Positions 8,482 to 16,505 of a stretch of DNA of 64,000 nt are shown here, one piece after another (position 1 is the first letter of the stretch; each line of letters begins with the position of its first letter). A program made the position numbers and the translations under genes. The DNA comes from Micavibrio_B sp964399985. GTDB taxonomy: Bacteria; Pseudomonadota; Alphaproteobacteria; Micavibrionales; Micavibrionaceae. Under the pieces are notes generated by a model, which was not told the DNA's origin, made no database searches, and saw only the letters and a list, made by a program, of their open reading frames with translations. The stretch covers positions 992,001 to 1,056,000 of the forward strand of contig CAYNRY010000001.1 of the NCBI GenBank assembly GCA_964399985.1, written 5' to 3'.

Positions 8482-8865
8482 CGATTACCTTCTTGTTAGA
8501 ACTTTTCCGAAGAAAAGTGGTTTACACAAAATCAAGTACTCAGTAGCTCTCGCGTCAGTATGGCAAGTTGTAATAAAAAAAATTATTAATTGAAAAAGGA
8601 ATTGAACATGTAAGGAAGATTATCCACTGACTATTCAAGTCTAAAGAAACCTAAATATGGTTTCAAGATAATTGTGGATTACCAAATTGATACAAAATTT
8701 ATTATCAATGTTACAGATTTTATTTATAAATACTTGAAGTTAAATATTTATTACTTTGGATAAAAAAATATCTATTTCAATAAAACCAAAGATAAATAAT
8801 AAATCATTGATTTAGTGAGCTTTATTTAGCTTCACCTTAAATACTGCAATAACAATGCCGGATTT
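8482..8865 (-). other. AT-rich intergenic region before the MepK-like gene
   Basis: These 384 bases are strongly AT-rich and hold no gene that I can support on either strand. The end near 8482 must carry the promoter and leader of the MepK-like gene: AGAAGG precedes its ATG. A hairpin lies at 8501-8518. I see no clear terminator for the transpeptidase gene that ends at 8866. Confidence 0.6.
8501..8518 (-). promoter_or_regulatory. UUCG-tetraloop hairpin in the mepK leader
   Basis: On the minus strand ACTTTTC and GAAAAGT form a perfect seven-base stem around TTCG, which in RNA is the very stable C(UUCG)G tetraloop. It ends 19 bases before the ATG, upstream of the AGAAGG ribosome-binding site. 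It may stabilise the mRNA or shape translation. Confidence 0.45.
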
Positions 8866-10572
8866 TTAGTTGATTGGGACGGGCAACTTGTTCTTTTTTG
8901 CTAATTCGGCGATTAATTTTTCGTCATTTTTATAGATATCCTGCCCGAAAATAAGGTCGCCTTTTCCGTCCTGCCATATGGTTTGATACAATATGAAAAC
9001 AGGAATGGTTTGTGAAGACATAACCTCAATTGTATTTTTCTTCGAAAGAATGTTGTTGAGTCGATCTTCGCTCCAGTCACCATTGCGATCCAGAATGAAA
9101 TTAGCTACGCGGCGCGGCTCGGCAAGGCGAATACAACCATGGCTAAGCGCACGAAAATCTTTGGTAAAAAGCTCCGGTGAATTCGTATCGTGCAGATAGA
9201 TATTATACTGGTTCGGCATCAGGACACGGATTTTGCCGAGCGGGTTTTCGTTGCCCGGATTTTGTATCATAGCCATGTTTTTTAAATCGGCTTCCGTCAC
9301 TTCCGCCCATTTGACATCGCGCGCAGAAATCTCTTTTGCGCCGTCAGACGTATAATATAAAAGCTGCAAATTTTTCTTGGTCAAATAATCCGGATCCCTT
9401 TGCAGCTCCGGTAGCAAATCCTTAGTCTTGATCGATGGCGGCACATACCATGACGGATTAAAGCGAATGCCGGTCACATCGGTTTTGAAACTATTCGTCG
9501 GCCAGCTGGGTTTGCCGACAATGATCGGCATTTCGAAGGCAATCTTATTATCTTCGAACGCCCATAGCGTCATGGCCGGAACATTGACCAAAATATATTT
9601 GTCAGGCAAAGCCGGATTCATCCAGCGAAGTCGTTCAAGATTGGCCAGAATTTTGACAAGCTTGTCGCGGCGTCCCTGATTGATCGCCTCGATCGTACGC
9701 TGACCTATAATACCGTCAGGTTTCAAGCCATTGGCTTTTTGAAACGACTTAATTCTTTCGATCAGTTTCTCATTATAAAATTCAGGCGGGTTCTTTTTAT
9801 CAGCTTCGATATCGAAACGCGCACGAATGAGAGCCACAGCCGGATGCGTACGCCCTGGATAAATAAGTCCCGGAAAAGCGATTTGCTTATTGGCAGTTTG
9901 TGGATTCTTCTCCATATCTTCGAGCAGAGCTTTAAGCTCAGCCTGTAAAATCGGATATAGCTTTCCGGTAGGCACGAGTTCTTCATAGGCTTTTTTCGGA
10001 TTGCTGTTTGTCGTTAGAAGCTTGAGAGCAGATTCAGCGCCTAAGCCCCTTCTCCATGATCTTGTATCCTCGCCGATGCTTCGCGCCGTTACGCGCATGC
10101 CTGTCATATCCTTCGCATAGCGCGCCATGGCATCAGACATCAGAACTTCAAACGAAATAGAATTTGTAAATTTATCCTGCTCCAAACGTTGCTCTAAGGT
10201 TTGGACATGATAATTTGCCGGATTAAGCCCATGCTGCCAGGCATCCTTTAATAGCTCCAAAGCCTTCTCAGAATTATTTTCCGGCTTTTCGCCATCGGTC
10301 CAGAAGTAATCAAAATTCTGTGATTTATAAAAGTTATAGATGCCTTCCGGATCCTGCAAGGCAACACCGTCAACCTTGCCGCTTTGCAAAAGATCGACCA
10401 TCGGCTGCTTTTCAATGACGATAGATTGCGAAGCGATAGGCGTATTTGACTGCGCGGCAGCAGACGCCGCTTCTTCTGCTAAAGGCTCAAGCTGTTCAGC
10501 CAGTACAGGCTGCGCCATAAAAGCCATCACAGCGACTGTAAGAAGAAGTCGTTTTTTGAAAGAACGCTTCAT
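8866..10572 (-). CDS. L,D-transpeptidase, LdtD/YcbB-like
   Basis: This periplasmic enzyme makes 3-3 cross-links between peptidoglycan stems. I start it at 10572 (M-K-R-S-F-K-K-R), 568 residues, since a normal signal peptide ending in V-L-A at about residue 25 follows; an ATG at 10590 is less likely. An N-terminal scaffold region precedes a peptidoglycan-binding domain at about 240-300 (F-Q-K-A-N-G-L-K-P-D-G-I-I-G). The YkuD catalytic domain at about 325-490 has H461, H478 and the nucleophile C480 in S-H-G-C-I-R-L. The long size matches LdtD rather than ErfK. Its ATG shares one base with the ilvD stop (TGATG). Confidence 0.92.
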   Translation of the reverse strand: MKRSFKKRLLLTVAVMAFMAQPVLAEQLEPLAEEAASAAAQSNTPIASQSIVIEKQPMVDLLQSGKVDGVALQDPEGIYNFYKSQNFDYFWTDGEKPENNSEKALELLKDAWQHGLNPANYHVQTLEQRLEQDKFTNSISFEVLMSDAMARYAKDMTGMRVTARSIGEDTRSWRRGLGAESALKLLTTNSNPKKAYEELVPTGKLYPILQAELKALLEDMEKNPQTANKQIAFPGLIYPGRTHPAVALIRARFDIEADKKNPPEFYNEKLIERIKSFQKANGLKPDGIIGQRTIEAINQGRRDKLVKILANLERLRWMNPALPDKYILVNVPAMTLWAFEDNKIAFEMPIIVGKPSWPTNSFKTDVTGIRFNPSWYVPPSIKTKDLLPELQRDPDYLTKKNLQLLYYTSDGAKEISARDVKWAEVTEADLKNMAMIQNPGNENPLGKIRVLMPNQYNIYLHDTNSPELFTKDFRALSHGCIRLAEPRRVANFILDRNGDWSEDRLNNILSKKNTIEVMSSQTIPVFILYQTIWQDGKGDLIFGQDIYKNDEKLIAELAKKNKLPVPIN

Positions 10573-12287
10573 CACTGATCCGCGAAACAATGCGTTTCAG
10601 CTGCCCCGCCCGGATGCGTTACCGCTCCTTGAGCTGCAGGGCCGACTGTCTGGGTATATTTCCAGATCGCACCGGATTGATAGTTGGTCTTTCTCGGCTT
10701 CCATTCCTTGCGGCGAGATTCCAGAACTTCGTCGGATAATTTATGATCGATCATGCCTTTTTCTGCGTCGATGCGGATAATATCGCCGTCGCGCAATAAC
10801 GCGATCGGACCGCCGACAGCAGCTTCCGGACCAATATGCCCGATACAGAAACCGCGCGTACCGCCGGAGAAACGTCCGTCGGTAATAAGCGCAACTTTAT
10901 CGCCCATGCCTTGCCCGTATAATGCGCCAGTCGTAGATAACATTTCGCGCATACCCGGACCGCCTTTTGGTCCTTCGTAACGGATAACCAGAACTTCGCC
11001 TTCTTTATACTTACGATCCAGAACGGCCTGCAGGCATTCGTCTTCGGAATCAAAACAACGCGCAGGACCTTCAAAAATTATGTTTTCCATTCCTGCAATT
11101 TTGACAATCGCGCCTTCAGGAGCCAGAGAGCCTTTTAAACCAACTACGCCGCCCGTAGCAGAAATGGGGGTTTCAATGCGGTAGACGACATCCTGATTTT
11201 CAGGAAATTTTGTACCTTTTAAATTCTCTTCAATTGTCTTGCCGGTAACGGTGATACAGTCGCCGTGCAGATACCCGCCTTTGAGAAGCTCACTCAACAC
11301 AACCGAGACGCCGCCGATCTGGAATAAATCCTTGGCGACATATTTTCCGCCTGGCTTAAGAGACGCAATATAAGGCGTTTTGCGCATAATATCGGTAACG
11401 GCATGCAGATCGAAATCAATCCCTGCTTCATGCGCCATGGCTGGCAGATGCAATGCGGCATTTGTGGAGCCGCCAGTAGCCGCGACAACCATTGCCGCAT
11501 TCTCAAGCGCTTTACGCGTAACAATATCGCGAGGACGGAGGTTCTTTTTAATTAGCTCAACGATGGCCTGCCCTGACGCATATGCGTATTCATCGCGTGT
11601 TTCATACGGCGCAGGCGCACCGGCAGAACCCGGCAAAGCCAGACCTATCGCTTCCGAAACACAAGCCATCGTGTTGGCCGTAAACTGGCCCCCGCAAGCT
11701 CCGGCAGACGGACAAGCATGACATTCCATTTCATGCAGATCGTCGTCTGAAAATTCTCCGGTCGCATGCTTACCGACACCTTCGAAAACATCAATGATCG
11801 TAACGTCTTTACCGCGGAACTGGCCCGGTAAAATAGAACCACCATACATAAAGACGCTCGGCACGTTTAACCGCAGCATGACCATCATCATCCCCGGCAG
11901 CGATTTGTCGCAGCCTGCAAGACCGACCAAAGCATCATAACAATGCCCGCGCATGGTAAGTTCGACAGAGTCGGCAATGACATCACGAGACGGCAAAGAA
12001 GATCGCATACCCTCATGGCCCATGGCGATACCGTCGGTAACTGTAATCGTCGTAAATTGACGCGGCGTTGCGCCGGATGCCGCAACACCTTTTTTAACAG
12101 ACAATGCCTGGCGGTTCAGCGCGATATTACACGGCGCCGCTTCGTTCCAGCAAGTCGCCACACCAACAAAAGGCTGCGCAATCTCTTCTTCAGTCATGCC
12201 CATCGCATAATACATAGCGCGGTGCGGTGCAGATTTTGGCCCCACGGAAACATGGCGGCTCGGCAATTTCGATTTATCCCAAGTCAT
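10572..12287 (-). CDS. ilvD: Dihydroxy-acid dehydratase
   Basis: IlvD removes water from 2,3-dihydroxy-acids in valine, leucine and isoleucine synthesis. The 571-residue protein carries the iron-sulfur cysteines C46 (A-T-C-W-N-E), C126 (G-C-D-K-S-L-P-G) and C198 in A-C-P-S-A-G-A-C-G-G-Q-F. The three-cysteine pattern and length fit the [2Fe-2S] branch, which is less oxygen-sensitive than the E. coli type. The start ATG at 12287 overlaps the preceding gene by ATGA. It is embedded in an operon with membrane and cell-wall genes rather than with other ilv genes. Confidence 0.95.
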   Translation of the reverse strand: MTWDKSKLPSRHVSVGPKSAPHRAMYYAMGMTEEEIAQPFVGVATCWNEAAPCNIALNRQALSVKKGVAASGATPRQFTTITVTDGIAMGHEGMRSSLPSRDVIADSVELTMRGHCYDALVGLAGCDKSLPGMMMVMLRLNVPSVFMYGGSILPGQFRGKDVTIIDVFEGVGKHATGEFSDDDLHEMECHACPSAGACGGQFTANTMACVSEAIGLALPGSAGAPAPYETRDEYAYASGQAIVELIKKNLRPRDIVTRKALENAAMVVAATGGSTNAALHLPAMAHEAGIDFDLHAVTDIMRKTPYIASLKPGGKYVAKDLFQIGGVSVVLSELLKGGYLHGDCITVTGKTIEENLKGTKFPENQDVVYRIETPISATGGVVGLKGSLAPEGAIVKIAGMENIIFEGPARCFDSEDECLQAVLDRKYKEGEVLVIRYEGPKGGPGMREMLSTTGALYGQGMGDKVALITDGRFSGGTRGFCIGHIGPEAAVGGPIALLRDGDIIRIDAEKGMIDHKLSDEVLESRRKEWKPRKTNYQSGAIWKYTQTVGPAAQGAVTHPGGAAETHCFADQ

Positions 12288-12844
12288 ATTTTCTTTTCTT
12301 CATGTTCGTCCAGCACATCGGCCAATGCCTCGGCTTGAGCGCGTGCCTGTTTATCCAAATATTCATTTGACGATGTGTCGCGGCGTTGCAAGATTTCATT
12401 TATTATTTCTTGAATTGCCATGGCATTAGCGACATAGGGTATGTACCCCATCCGGCTGCCGGTGCCACTCACCATTAAAGTACTATAACCGAGGAACGTG
12501 CCGATTAAAGTTGTTTGAACCTCGACACTTTCAATCCTGCTATACTGAAGCTGGATCATATCAGTTAACAAAAAGCCGCGGCGTATCAGGACCCGTTGAT
12601 TGGTTACAACTAAAAGAAGATATTTCTGAAGAAGCCCCTCGAAGCCAAGCGTTAATGCCGCAACAAATGCTAAAAACAATGTCAATTGATAAGCTATCAG
12701 TAAAAACAGAATAGCGACGATAAGAACTGCTATACCTTTCCAATAAATGGCATCCGAGATAATCGTGCTGATCAATACATTCTCGCCATCCCTTAGTCCA
12801 GGAAGCGCTCTGTCCCTTGATAAAAGAGCAGCTTTTGCATCCAT
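12284..12844 (-). CDS. bPH2-domain membrane protein (second of a pair)
   Basis: A 186-residue protein with two adjacent hydrophobic segments at about 35-70, followed by a bacterial PH-like domain of the YdbS/YdbT type (DUF304). The signature is L-L-V-V-T-N-Q-R-V-L-I-R-R-G-F then I-Q-L-Q-Y-S-R-I-E-S-V-E-V, followed by G-T-F-L-G-Y-S-T-L-M-V-S-G-T-G. A charged tail of about 35 residues ends the protein. Its start abuts the stop of the paralogous gene upstream (TAG ATG), and its stop overlaps ilvD. No function is established for these domains; the tight arrangement suggests a heteromeric membrane complex. Confidence 0.82.
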   Translation of the reverse strand: MDAKAALLSRDRALPGLRDGENVLISTIISDAIYWKGIAVLIVAILFLLIAYQLTLFLAFVAALTLGFEGLLQKYLLLVVTNQRVLIRRGFLLTDMIQLQYSRIESVEVQTTLIGTFLGYSTLMVSGTGSRMGYIPYVANAMAIQEIINEILQRRDTSSNEYLDKQARAQAEALADVLDEHEEKKI

Positions 12845-13423
12845 CTAGATCTCCCTTTTGTCGTGCTCATACACATTTCGCGCTTTTTCGATCGCGCGGC
12901 GGAAAGCCAATGGATTGGCAATAGAGGGCAGTATCATTTCACCCACGCCCATACCACGCACTAACAAACGTCCGAAATTGAAAATCCTCCCCCAAAAACT
13001 TTGGGCCACGGAGACACCCTCGATCCGGTCGATATTTATCTCGCCGACAAAACGCGCAACAAGTCCGCGCTTGTAGATAAGACGCGAAGTTGTTACGGCA
13101 ATTTCAGTCGTCGCCTTGACGACAAGCATCTGCGCGAAACGAAACACACCAAAAAGAAAAAGCAAAAGAGCGAACAATTTTATACCGGGATGGATTTTCC
13201 GAAGCTGCGTAAGCCAGCTATCGCCCTGCTCGACCGCAACAGACATGATGGTTAACTTACCCGGAAGATATGGCTCAAGATTTATCGCCGCGATGAGCAG
13301 AGAAATTGCAAAAAACAATCCCCATGCAATGCTCATAAAAGCCTGAACATCATAGAACCAGTGAAATTGGCCGATATGGACCAGTTTTTCATCCGGCGCC
13401 AGGGATTGCTGCACATATAGCAT
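12845..13423 (-). CDS. bPH2-domain membrane protein (first of a pair)
   Basis: A 192-residue paralogue of the following gene. Two hydrophobic stretches at about 28-48 and 83-103 precede a bPH2 domain with T-T-S-R-L-I-Y-K-R-G-L-V-A-R and E-I-N-I-D-R-I-E-G-V-S-V, then F-G-R-L-L-V-R-G-M-G. The N terminus P-D-E-K-L-V-H-I-G-Q-F-H-W is typical of the family. It lies four bases after pfkA. I infer a membrane role only; the function is unknown. Confidence 0.82.
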   Translation of the reverse strand: MLYVQQSLAPDEKLVHIGQFHWFYDVQAFMSIAWGLFFAISLLIAAINLEPYLPGKLTIMSVAVEQGDSWLTQLRKIHPGIKLFALLLFLFGVFRFAQMLVVKATTEIAVTTSRLIYKRGLVARFVGEINIDRIEGVSVAQSFWGRIFNFGRLLVRGMGVGEMILPSIANPLAFRRAIEKARNVYEHDKREI

Positions 13424-13427
13424 TTAT

Positions 13428-14507
13428 TTAATCGTCTCCGAGTGAGATGCCAAGCGCGCGCGCAGTGTGGACCATCGAACTGTTGATATCGACAGCCTGA
13501 TACGCAGCAATTGCAGCTTCAATCGGCACATCGACGACCTGACGGTTTTTCCATGCAACCATTCGGTCGAATTTACCTTGCGCGATCAAATCAACGGCAC
13601 GAACACCGAAGGCAGATGCCAGCAAACGATCGTTATATGTCGGTGATGATCCGCGTTGAACGTGACCCAAAACAGTAACGCGCGTTTCGGAACCCGTAGC
13701 TTTGAAAATCTGGTCGCCGACATAATGGCCGATACCACCGTAACGTTTTTGACCATCGGTAAACTCGGCCATAATACCTTCGCCATCCAAAGTTTTGACA
13801 GCTTCTGAAACGACGACGAGCGCAAAGTTACGACCGCCATCTTTGACAGCCTTGATCTTCTTCGCCACGCTGGCGATACGGTAAGGAATTTCAGGAATAA
13901 GAATAACGTCCGCCCCGCCAGAAATACCTGTCGCCAATGCAATATGTCCCGCATCGCGGCCCATAACTTCCAAAACCATGACGCGGTCATGTGATGCTGC
14001 GGTCGGCTGCAAACGATCAAGTGCTTCAGTTGCGACAGAAACAGCTGTATCGAAGCCGATGGAAGTCTCTGTCTCACCGATATCGTTATCGATTGTTTTG
14101 GGAATGCCAACCATGCGAATTCCGCCCTGCATGGCCAGTTTGCGCAAGATAGCAAAGCTTCCATCGCCGCCGATACCGATCACGGCTTCGACACCTAATT
14201 TTTTAAAATTATCGATAATCTCATAAGAACGATCTTTATGTGTGCCGTCCGGCATCGGGTAATCGAATGGATTTCCTTTATTGGTTGTGCCAAGGATCGT
14301 ACCGCCCATCCGCATGACATTATTATCAAAGTCATTTGGCTTTAGTATGCGAACCTGCGGTGGGTCGACCAGCAAGCCAGCTGTACCATCCAAAATACCG
14401 ACAACTTCCCAACCGAGAAGATCTGCACGGTGAACCGCTGCCCGAATGGCGGCATTCAAACCTGCACAATCACCACCACTTGTCAGAATTCCTATTCTTT
14501 TAGTCAT
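13428..14507 (-). CDS. pfkA: 6-phosphofructokinase, mixed-signature type
   Basis: PfkA phosphorylates fructose 6-phosphate in glycolysis. The 359-residue protein has the glycine-rich G-G-D-C-A-G-L-N start, G-G-D-G-S at 113-117 and P-K-T-I-D-N-D at 136-142 with the catalytic Asp D140. ATP enzymes usually pair G-G-D-G with P-G-T-I-D-N-D, while pyrophosphate enzymes pair G-G-D-D with P-K-T-I-D-N-D. Here G116 is of the ATP type and K137 of the pyrophosphate type, as in the group III enzymes known from actinomycetes, some of which use ATP. The donor cannot be fixed by sequence. It heads a minus-strand operon through ldtD. Many alphaproteobacteria lack PFK and use the Entner-Doudoroff route. Confidence 0.93.
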   Translation of the reverse strand: MTKRIGILTSGGDCAGLNAAIRAAVHRADLLGWEVVGILDGTAGLLVDPPQVRILKPNDFDNNVMRMGGTILGTTNKGNPFDYPMPDGTHKDRSYEIIDNFKKLGVEAVIGIGGDGSFAILRKLAMQGGIRMVGIPKTIDNDIGETETSIGFDTAVSVATEALDRLQPTAASHDRVMVLEVMGRDAGHIALATGISGGADVILIPEIPYRIASVAKKIKAVKDGGRNFALVVVSEAVKTLDGEGIMAEFTDGQKRYGGIGHYVGDQIFKATGSETRVTVLGHVQRGSSPTYNDRLLASAFGVRAVDLIAQGKFDRMVAWKNRQVVDVPIEAAIAAYQAVDINSSMVHTARALGISLGDD

Positions 14508-14646
14508 AAATTACTCCTGATAACTATATTCCGCGGTAGAATATCACTAATTAATTCCCCGTAAACCATTATCTCAACTTATAAAATTGCTTATCAAAGG
14601 TTATTTTTTCTGATATGAAATATCTTCCTTTTAAATACGGATTTAC

Positions 14647-14847
14647 ATGCTGGACGATGACGATATCCGCGAGCAACTCGAAGAGCTGCGTCGCGAACAT
14701 AAGCAAGTTGATGAACAAATCGAAACTCTTTCCCGAGTCCAGCCGGTCGATTTCCTTCACATAACTAAACTTAAAAAAGAGAAGCTGCGCCTGAAAGACC
14801 AGATTCAGAAGCTGGAGAGCTCGCTGATACCGGATATTCTGGCATGA
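14647..14847 (+). CDS. DUF465/YdcH-like small coiled-coil protein
   Basis: A 66-residue charged protein that is one long predicted helix, with the L-x-x-E-H-K-Q-V-D-E-Q-I and L-K-K-E-K-L-R-L-K-D-Q-I motifs of the YdcH family. The family is found before purE in other alphaproteobacteria as I recall; its function is unknown. Its stop overlaps the purE start by ATGA, so it is probably co-translated. Confidence 0.8.
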   Translation: MLDDDDIREQLEELRREHKQVDEQIETLSRVQPVDFLHITKLKKEKLRLKDQIQKLESSLIPDILA

Positions 14848-15341
14848 GCGCCTCCGACGCCGCGCCGCAAATCGGCATTATTATGGGCTCCCAGTCTGAC
14901 TGGGAAACAATGAGCCATGCCCATAAAATTCTTCATGATCTCGGTATTCCCCATGAAACCAAGATCGTTTCCGCTCATCGCACACCAGAACGCATGTTCG
15001 AATATGCCAAAAGCGCGAAATCACGCGGCTTGAAAGCCATTATTGCGGGCGCAGGCGGCGCAGCCCACCTCCCCGGTATGGTCGCAGCCCTTACACCCCT
15101 CCCGGTTTTGGGCGTACCGGTTGAAAGCCATTCTCTCAAAGGTCAGGATTCCCTTTTATCTATCGTCCAGATGCCAGGCGGGATTCCGGTCGGTACATTT
15201 GCTATTGGCAAACCCGGTGCCATAAATGCTGCGCTCTTCGCCGCTTCTATTTTGAGCCTTTCAGATAAAGAGCTCGCTCAACGTCTGGATGATTTCCGGA
15301 AAAAACAAACTGAATCCGTGACAATCGAGCCTGTAGTTTAG
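14844..15341 (+). CDS. purE: N5-carboxyaminoimidazole ribonucleotide mutase
   Basis: PurE moves the carboxyl group of N5-CAIR to form CAIR in purine synthesis. The 165-residue protein has the G-S-Q-S-D-W active-site loop, S-A-H-R-T-P-E-R, the G-A-G-G-A-A-H-L-P-G loop with the catalytic His, and V-Q-M-P-G-G-I-P-V-G. This is class I PurE, which needs PurK. The partner purK lies 1.2 kb downstream instead of adjacent; an unrelated minus-strand gene and a non-coding stretch lie between. Confidence 0.95.
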   Translation: MSASDAAPQIGIIMGSQSDWETMSHAHKILHDLGIPHETKIVSAHRTPERMFEYAKSAKSRGLKAIIAGAGGAAHLPGMVAALTPLPVLGVPVESHSLKGQDSLLSIVQMPGGIPVGTFAIGKPGAINAALFAASILSLSDKELAQRLDDFRKKQTESVTIEPVV

Positions 15342-15500
15342 TTTTTATTGAATTTCCATCATAATTGCGCCATGCTTTTAGCGTTAGTCTTCATCGTGAA
15401 AAGACACGCCGTCTTTCGGCAATCCCCAAGGCGCACGGAGGGCGATCAGTCAATAGTGCAGGGTTTAAAGTACATAGCTAGAAGATAGCACTTTTTCGTC

Positions 15501-15523
15501 ATTACCCGACTTGTTCGGGTAAT
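15501..15523. repeat. Palindromic repeat-type hairpin
   Basis: ATTACCCGA and TCGGGTAAT form a perfect nine-base stem around CTTGT, preceded by GTC and followed by C. The form GTCATT-stem-loop resembles small dispersed palindromes of proteobacterial intergenic DNA. Only this copy is seen in the window. Confidence 0.5.
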
Positions 15524-15657
15524 CGCTCACCGCACATGGCCTTTCAGACATCAACCACTTACAGCCAAAAACCGTTCAAAATCGACGAACGAACTGAACA
15601 ACTGTCAAACGAACTAGACAAAGGTTAACAAGAAGGCCTAAGACACCTTGAAAAACC

Positions 15658-15692
15658 GACGAGCAAACTGAGAGACCCAGCTTAAGTCATTG
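15658..15692 (+). repeat. 35-base dispersed repeat, copy A
   Basis: This 35-base segment matches the complement of 32231-32265 at 30 of 35 positions without gaps, by direct reading. Both copies begin GACGAGCAAACT and end TTAAGTCATTG or TTTAAGTCATTG, and both lie in non-coding DNA. Confidence 0.6.
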
Positions 15693-15711
15693 TTTTAAAA
15701 AAGGTCGGATC

Positions 15712-16410
15712 TTATCTCAGACAAATAGCCGACAATGCCAGCCCGTCATTACCGTCAATATCACGCCTTCTACGGCTGAAGTGATTGGAACTGCTAAAGG
15801 TATCGACTGAAGAAACCTCAGCCACTTTTACATTCATAACTTCCAAATTATGAAGTGCATGCGCCACATAGTCGAAAACAAATCCTTTTGCCTTGCGCCA
15901 TTCACATTGCAAAAAATTGCCTGTTTTGGGGTTATGACCGACAAGATTTAAACCTGTTTCCCGATCCAGAAAATGATTGTCTTTTTGTAAGCAAGGCCCA
16001 ATGTAAGCCTCTATATTTTTTGCACCTAACTCGCGCATTTTAGAGACAACTTTGAAATCCATGCCCTGAATAAGACTGTCACGGCGCAAATGTACAGCAG
16101 CTGCAATTGAGTTTTCATCGTCGGCTAAAAGCAATGGCATGCAATCAGCGGTTAAAACTCCAACCGCAATGTTTCTTTCCGTCGTAATCAAAGCATCGAC
16201 TTTTGGCCGTTCTTTGCTTAGGTCCTCTTCACTGACAACCTGAAAATCAGTTCCCGCCTGTTGCGCAGCTGTTAAAAGCCGACTTGAGCACAAATCAAAT
16301 TGTGCCAGTAATTTCTGGCGGTTGATTAGTGCGGCTTGTCTCGAAGGACTTTCCACAGTACCTAATCCGCAATGCCCATCTGAAAAAGTGCTGAAAATTG
16401 TTTGAATCAT
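15712..16410 (-). CDS. Degenerate PgeF-like (DUF152/laccase-domain) protein
   Basis: The 232-residue protein is a clear relative of PgeF/YfiH: V-D-A-L-I-T-T then V-G-V-L-T-A-D-C-M-P-L-L-L-A-D, A-A-V-H, A-Y-I-G-P-C, and a final S-R-R-R-R-D segment. The metal site is damaged. The first His of the family (Q-x-H-G) reads Q-Q-A-G here (A52), and A-H-A-G-W-R-G reads V-H-L-R-R-D-S; C90 and H107 remain. The intact paralogue lies at 50660-51415. It is inserted on the opposite strand between purE and purK. It may be inactive or have gained another role; it is a full-length frame under coding constraint, not an obvious pseudogene. Confidence 0.75.
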   Translation of the reverse strand: MIQTIFSTFSDGHCGLGTVESPSRQAALINRQKLLAQFDLCSSRLLTAAQQAGTDFQVVSEEDLSKERPKVDALITTERNIAVGVLTADCMPLLLADDENSIAAAVHLRRDSLIQGMDFKVVSKMRELGAKNIEAYIGPCLQKDNHFLDRETGLNLVGHNPKTGNFLQCEWRKAKGFVFDYVAHALHNLEVMNVKVAEVSSVDTFSSSNHFSRRRRDIDGNDGLALSAICLR

Positions 16411-16505
16411 TATTACTCAATATCCCTGCAATTAATCATTTATCATAACTATTTTTGCATCGTCAAGCTTGCAATTCCCCTCGCTATAAGCAAAATCAGC
16501 CCGCA

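Larger units (their letters stand above)
15342..15711. other. Intergenic stretch with dispersed repeats
   Basis: These 370 bases lie between two convergent genes and hold no gene that I can support. They contain a perfect hairpin at 15501-15523 and a 35-base sequence at 15658-15692 that recurs inverted at 32231-32265. A weak AGTGC/GCACT pairing at 15455-15492 followed by T residues could end purE transcription, but its loop is long. Confidence 0.55.

Noticed and set aside
15342..15711. Remnant of a transposon
   Set aside because: Small repeats are present but no transposase fragment or terminal inverted repeats are visible.
16455..16505. TTG start of purK at 16455
   Set aside because: The extra residues are not conserved, and M-K-N-R-P-K-T-L-G-I-I-G-G-G at 16506 is the family start.
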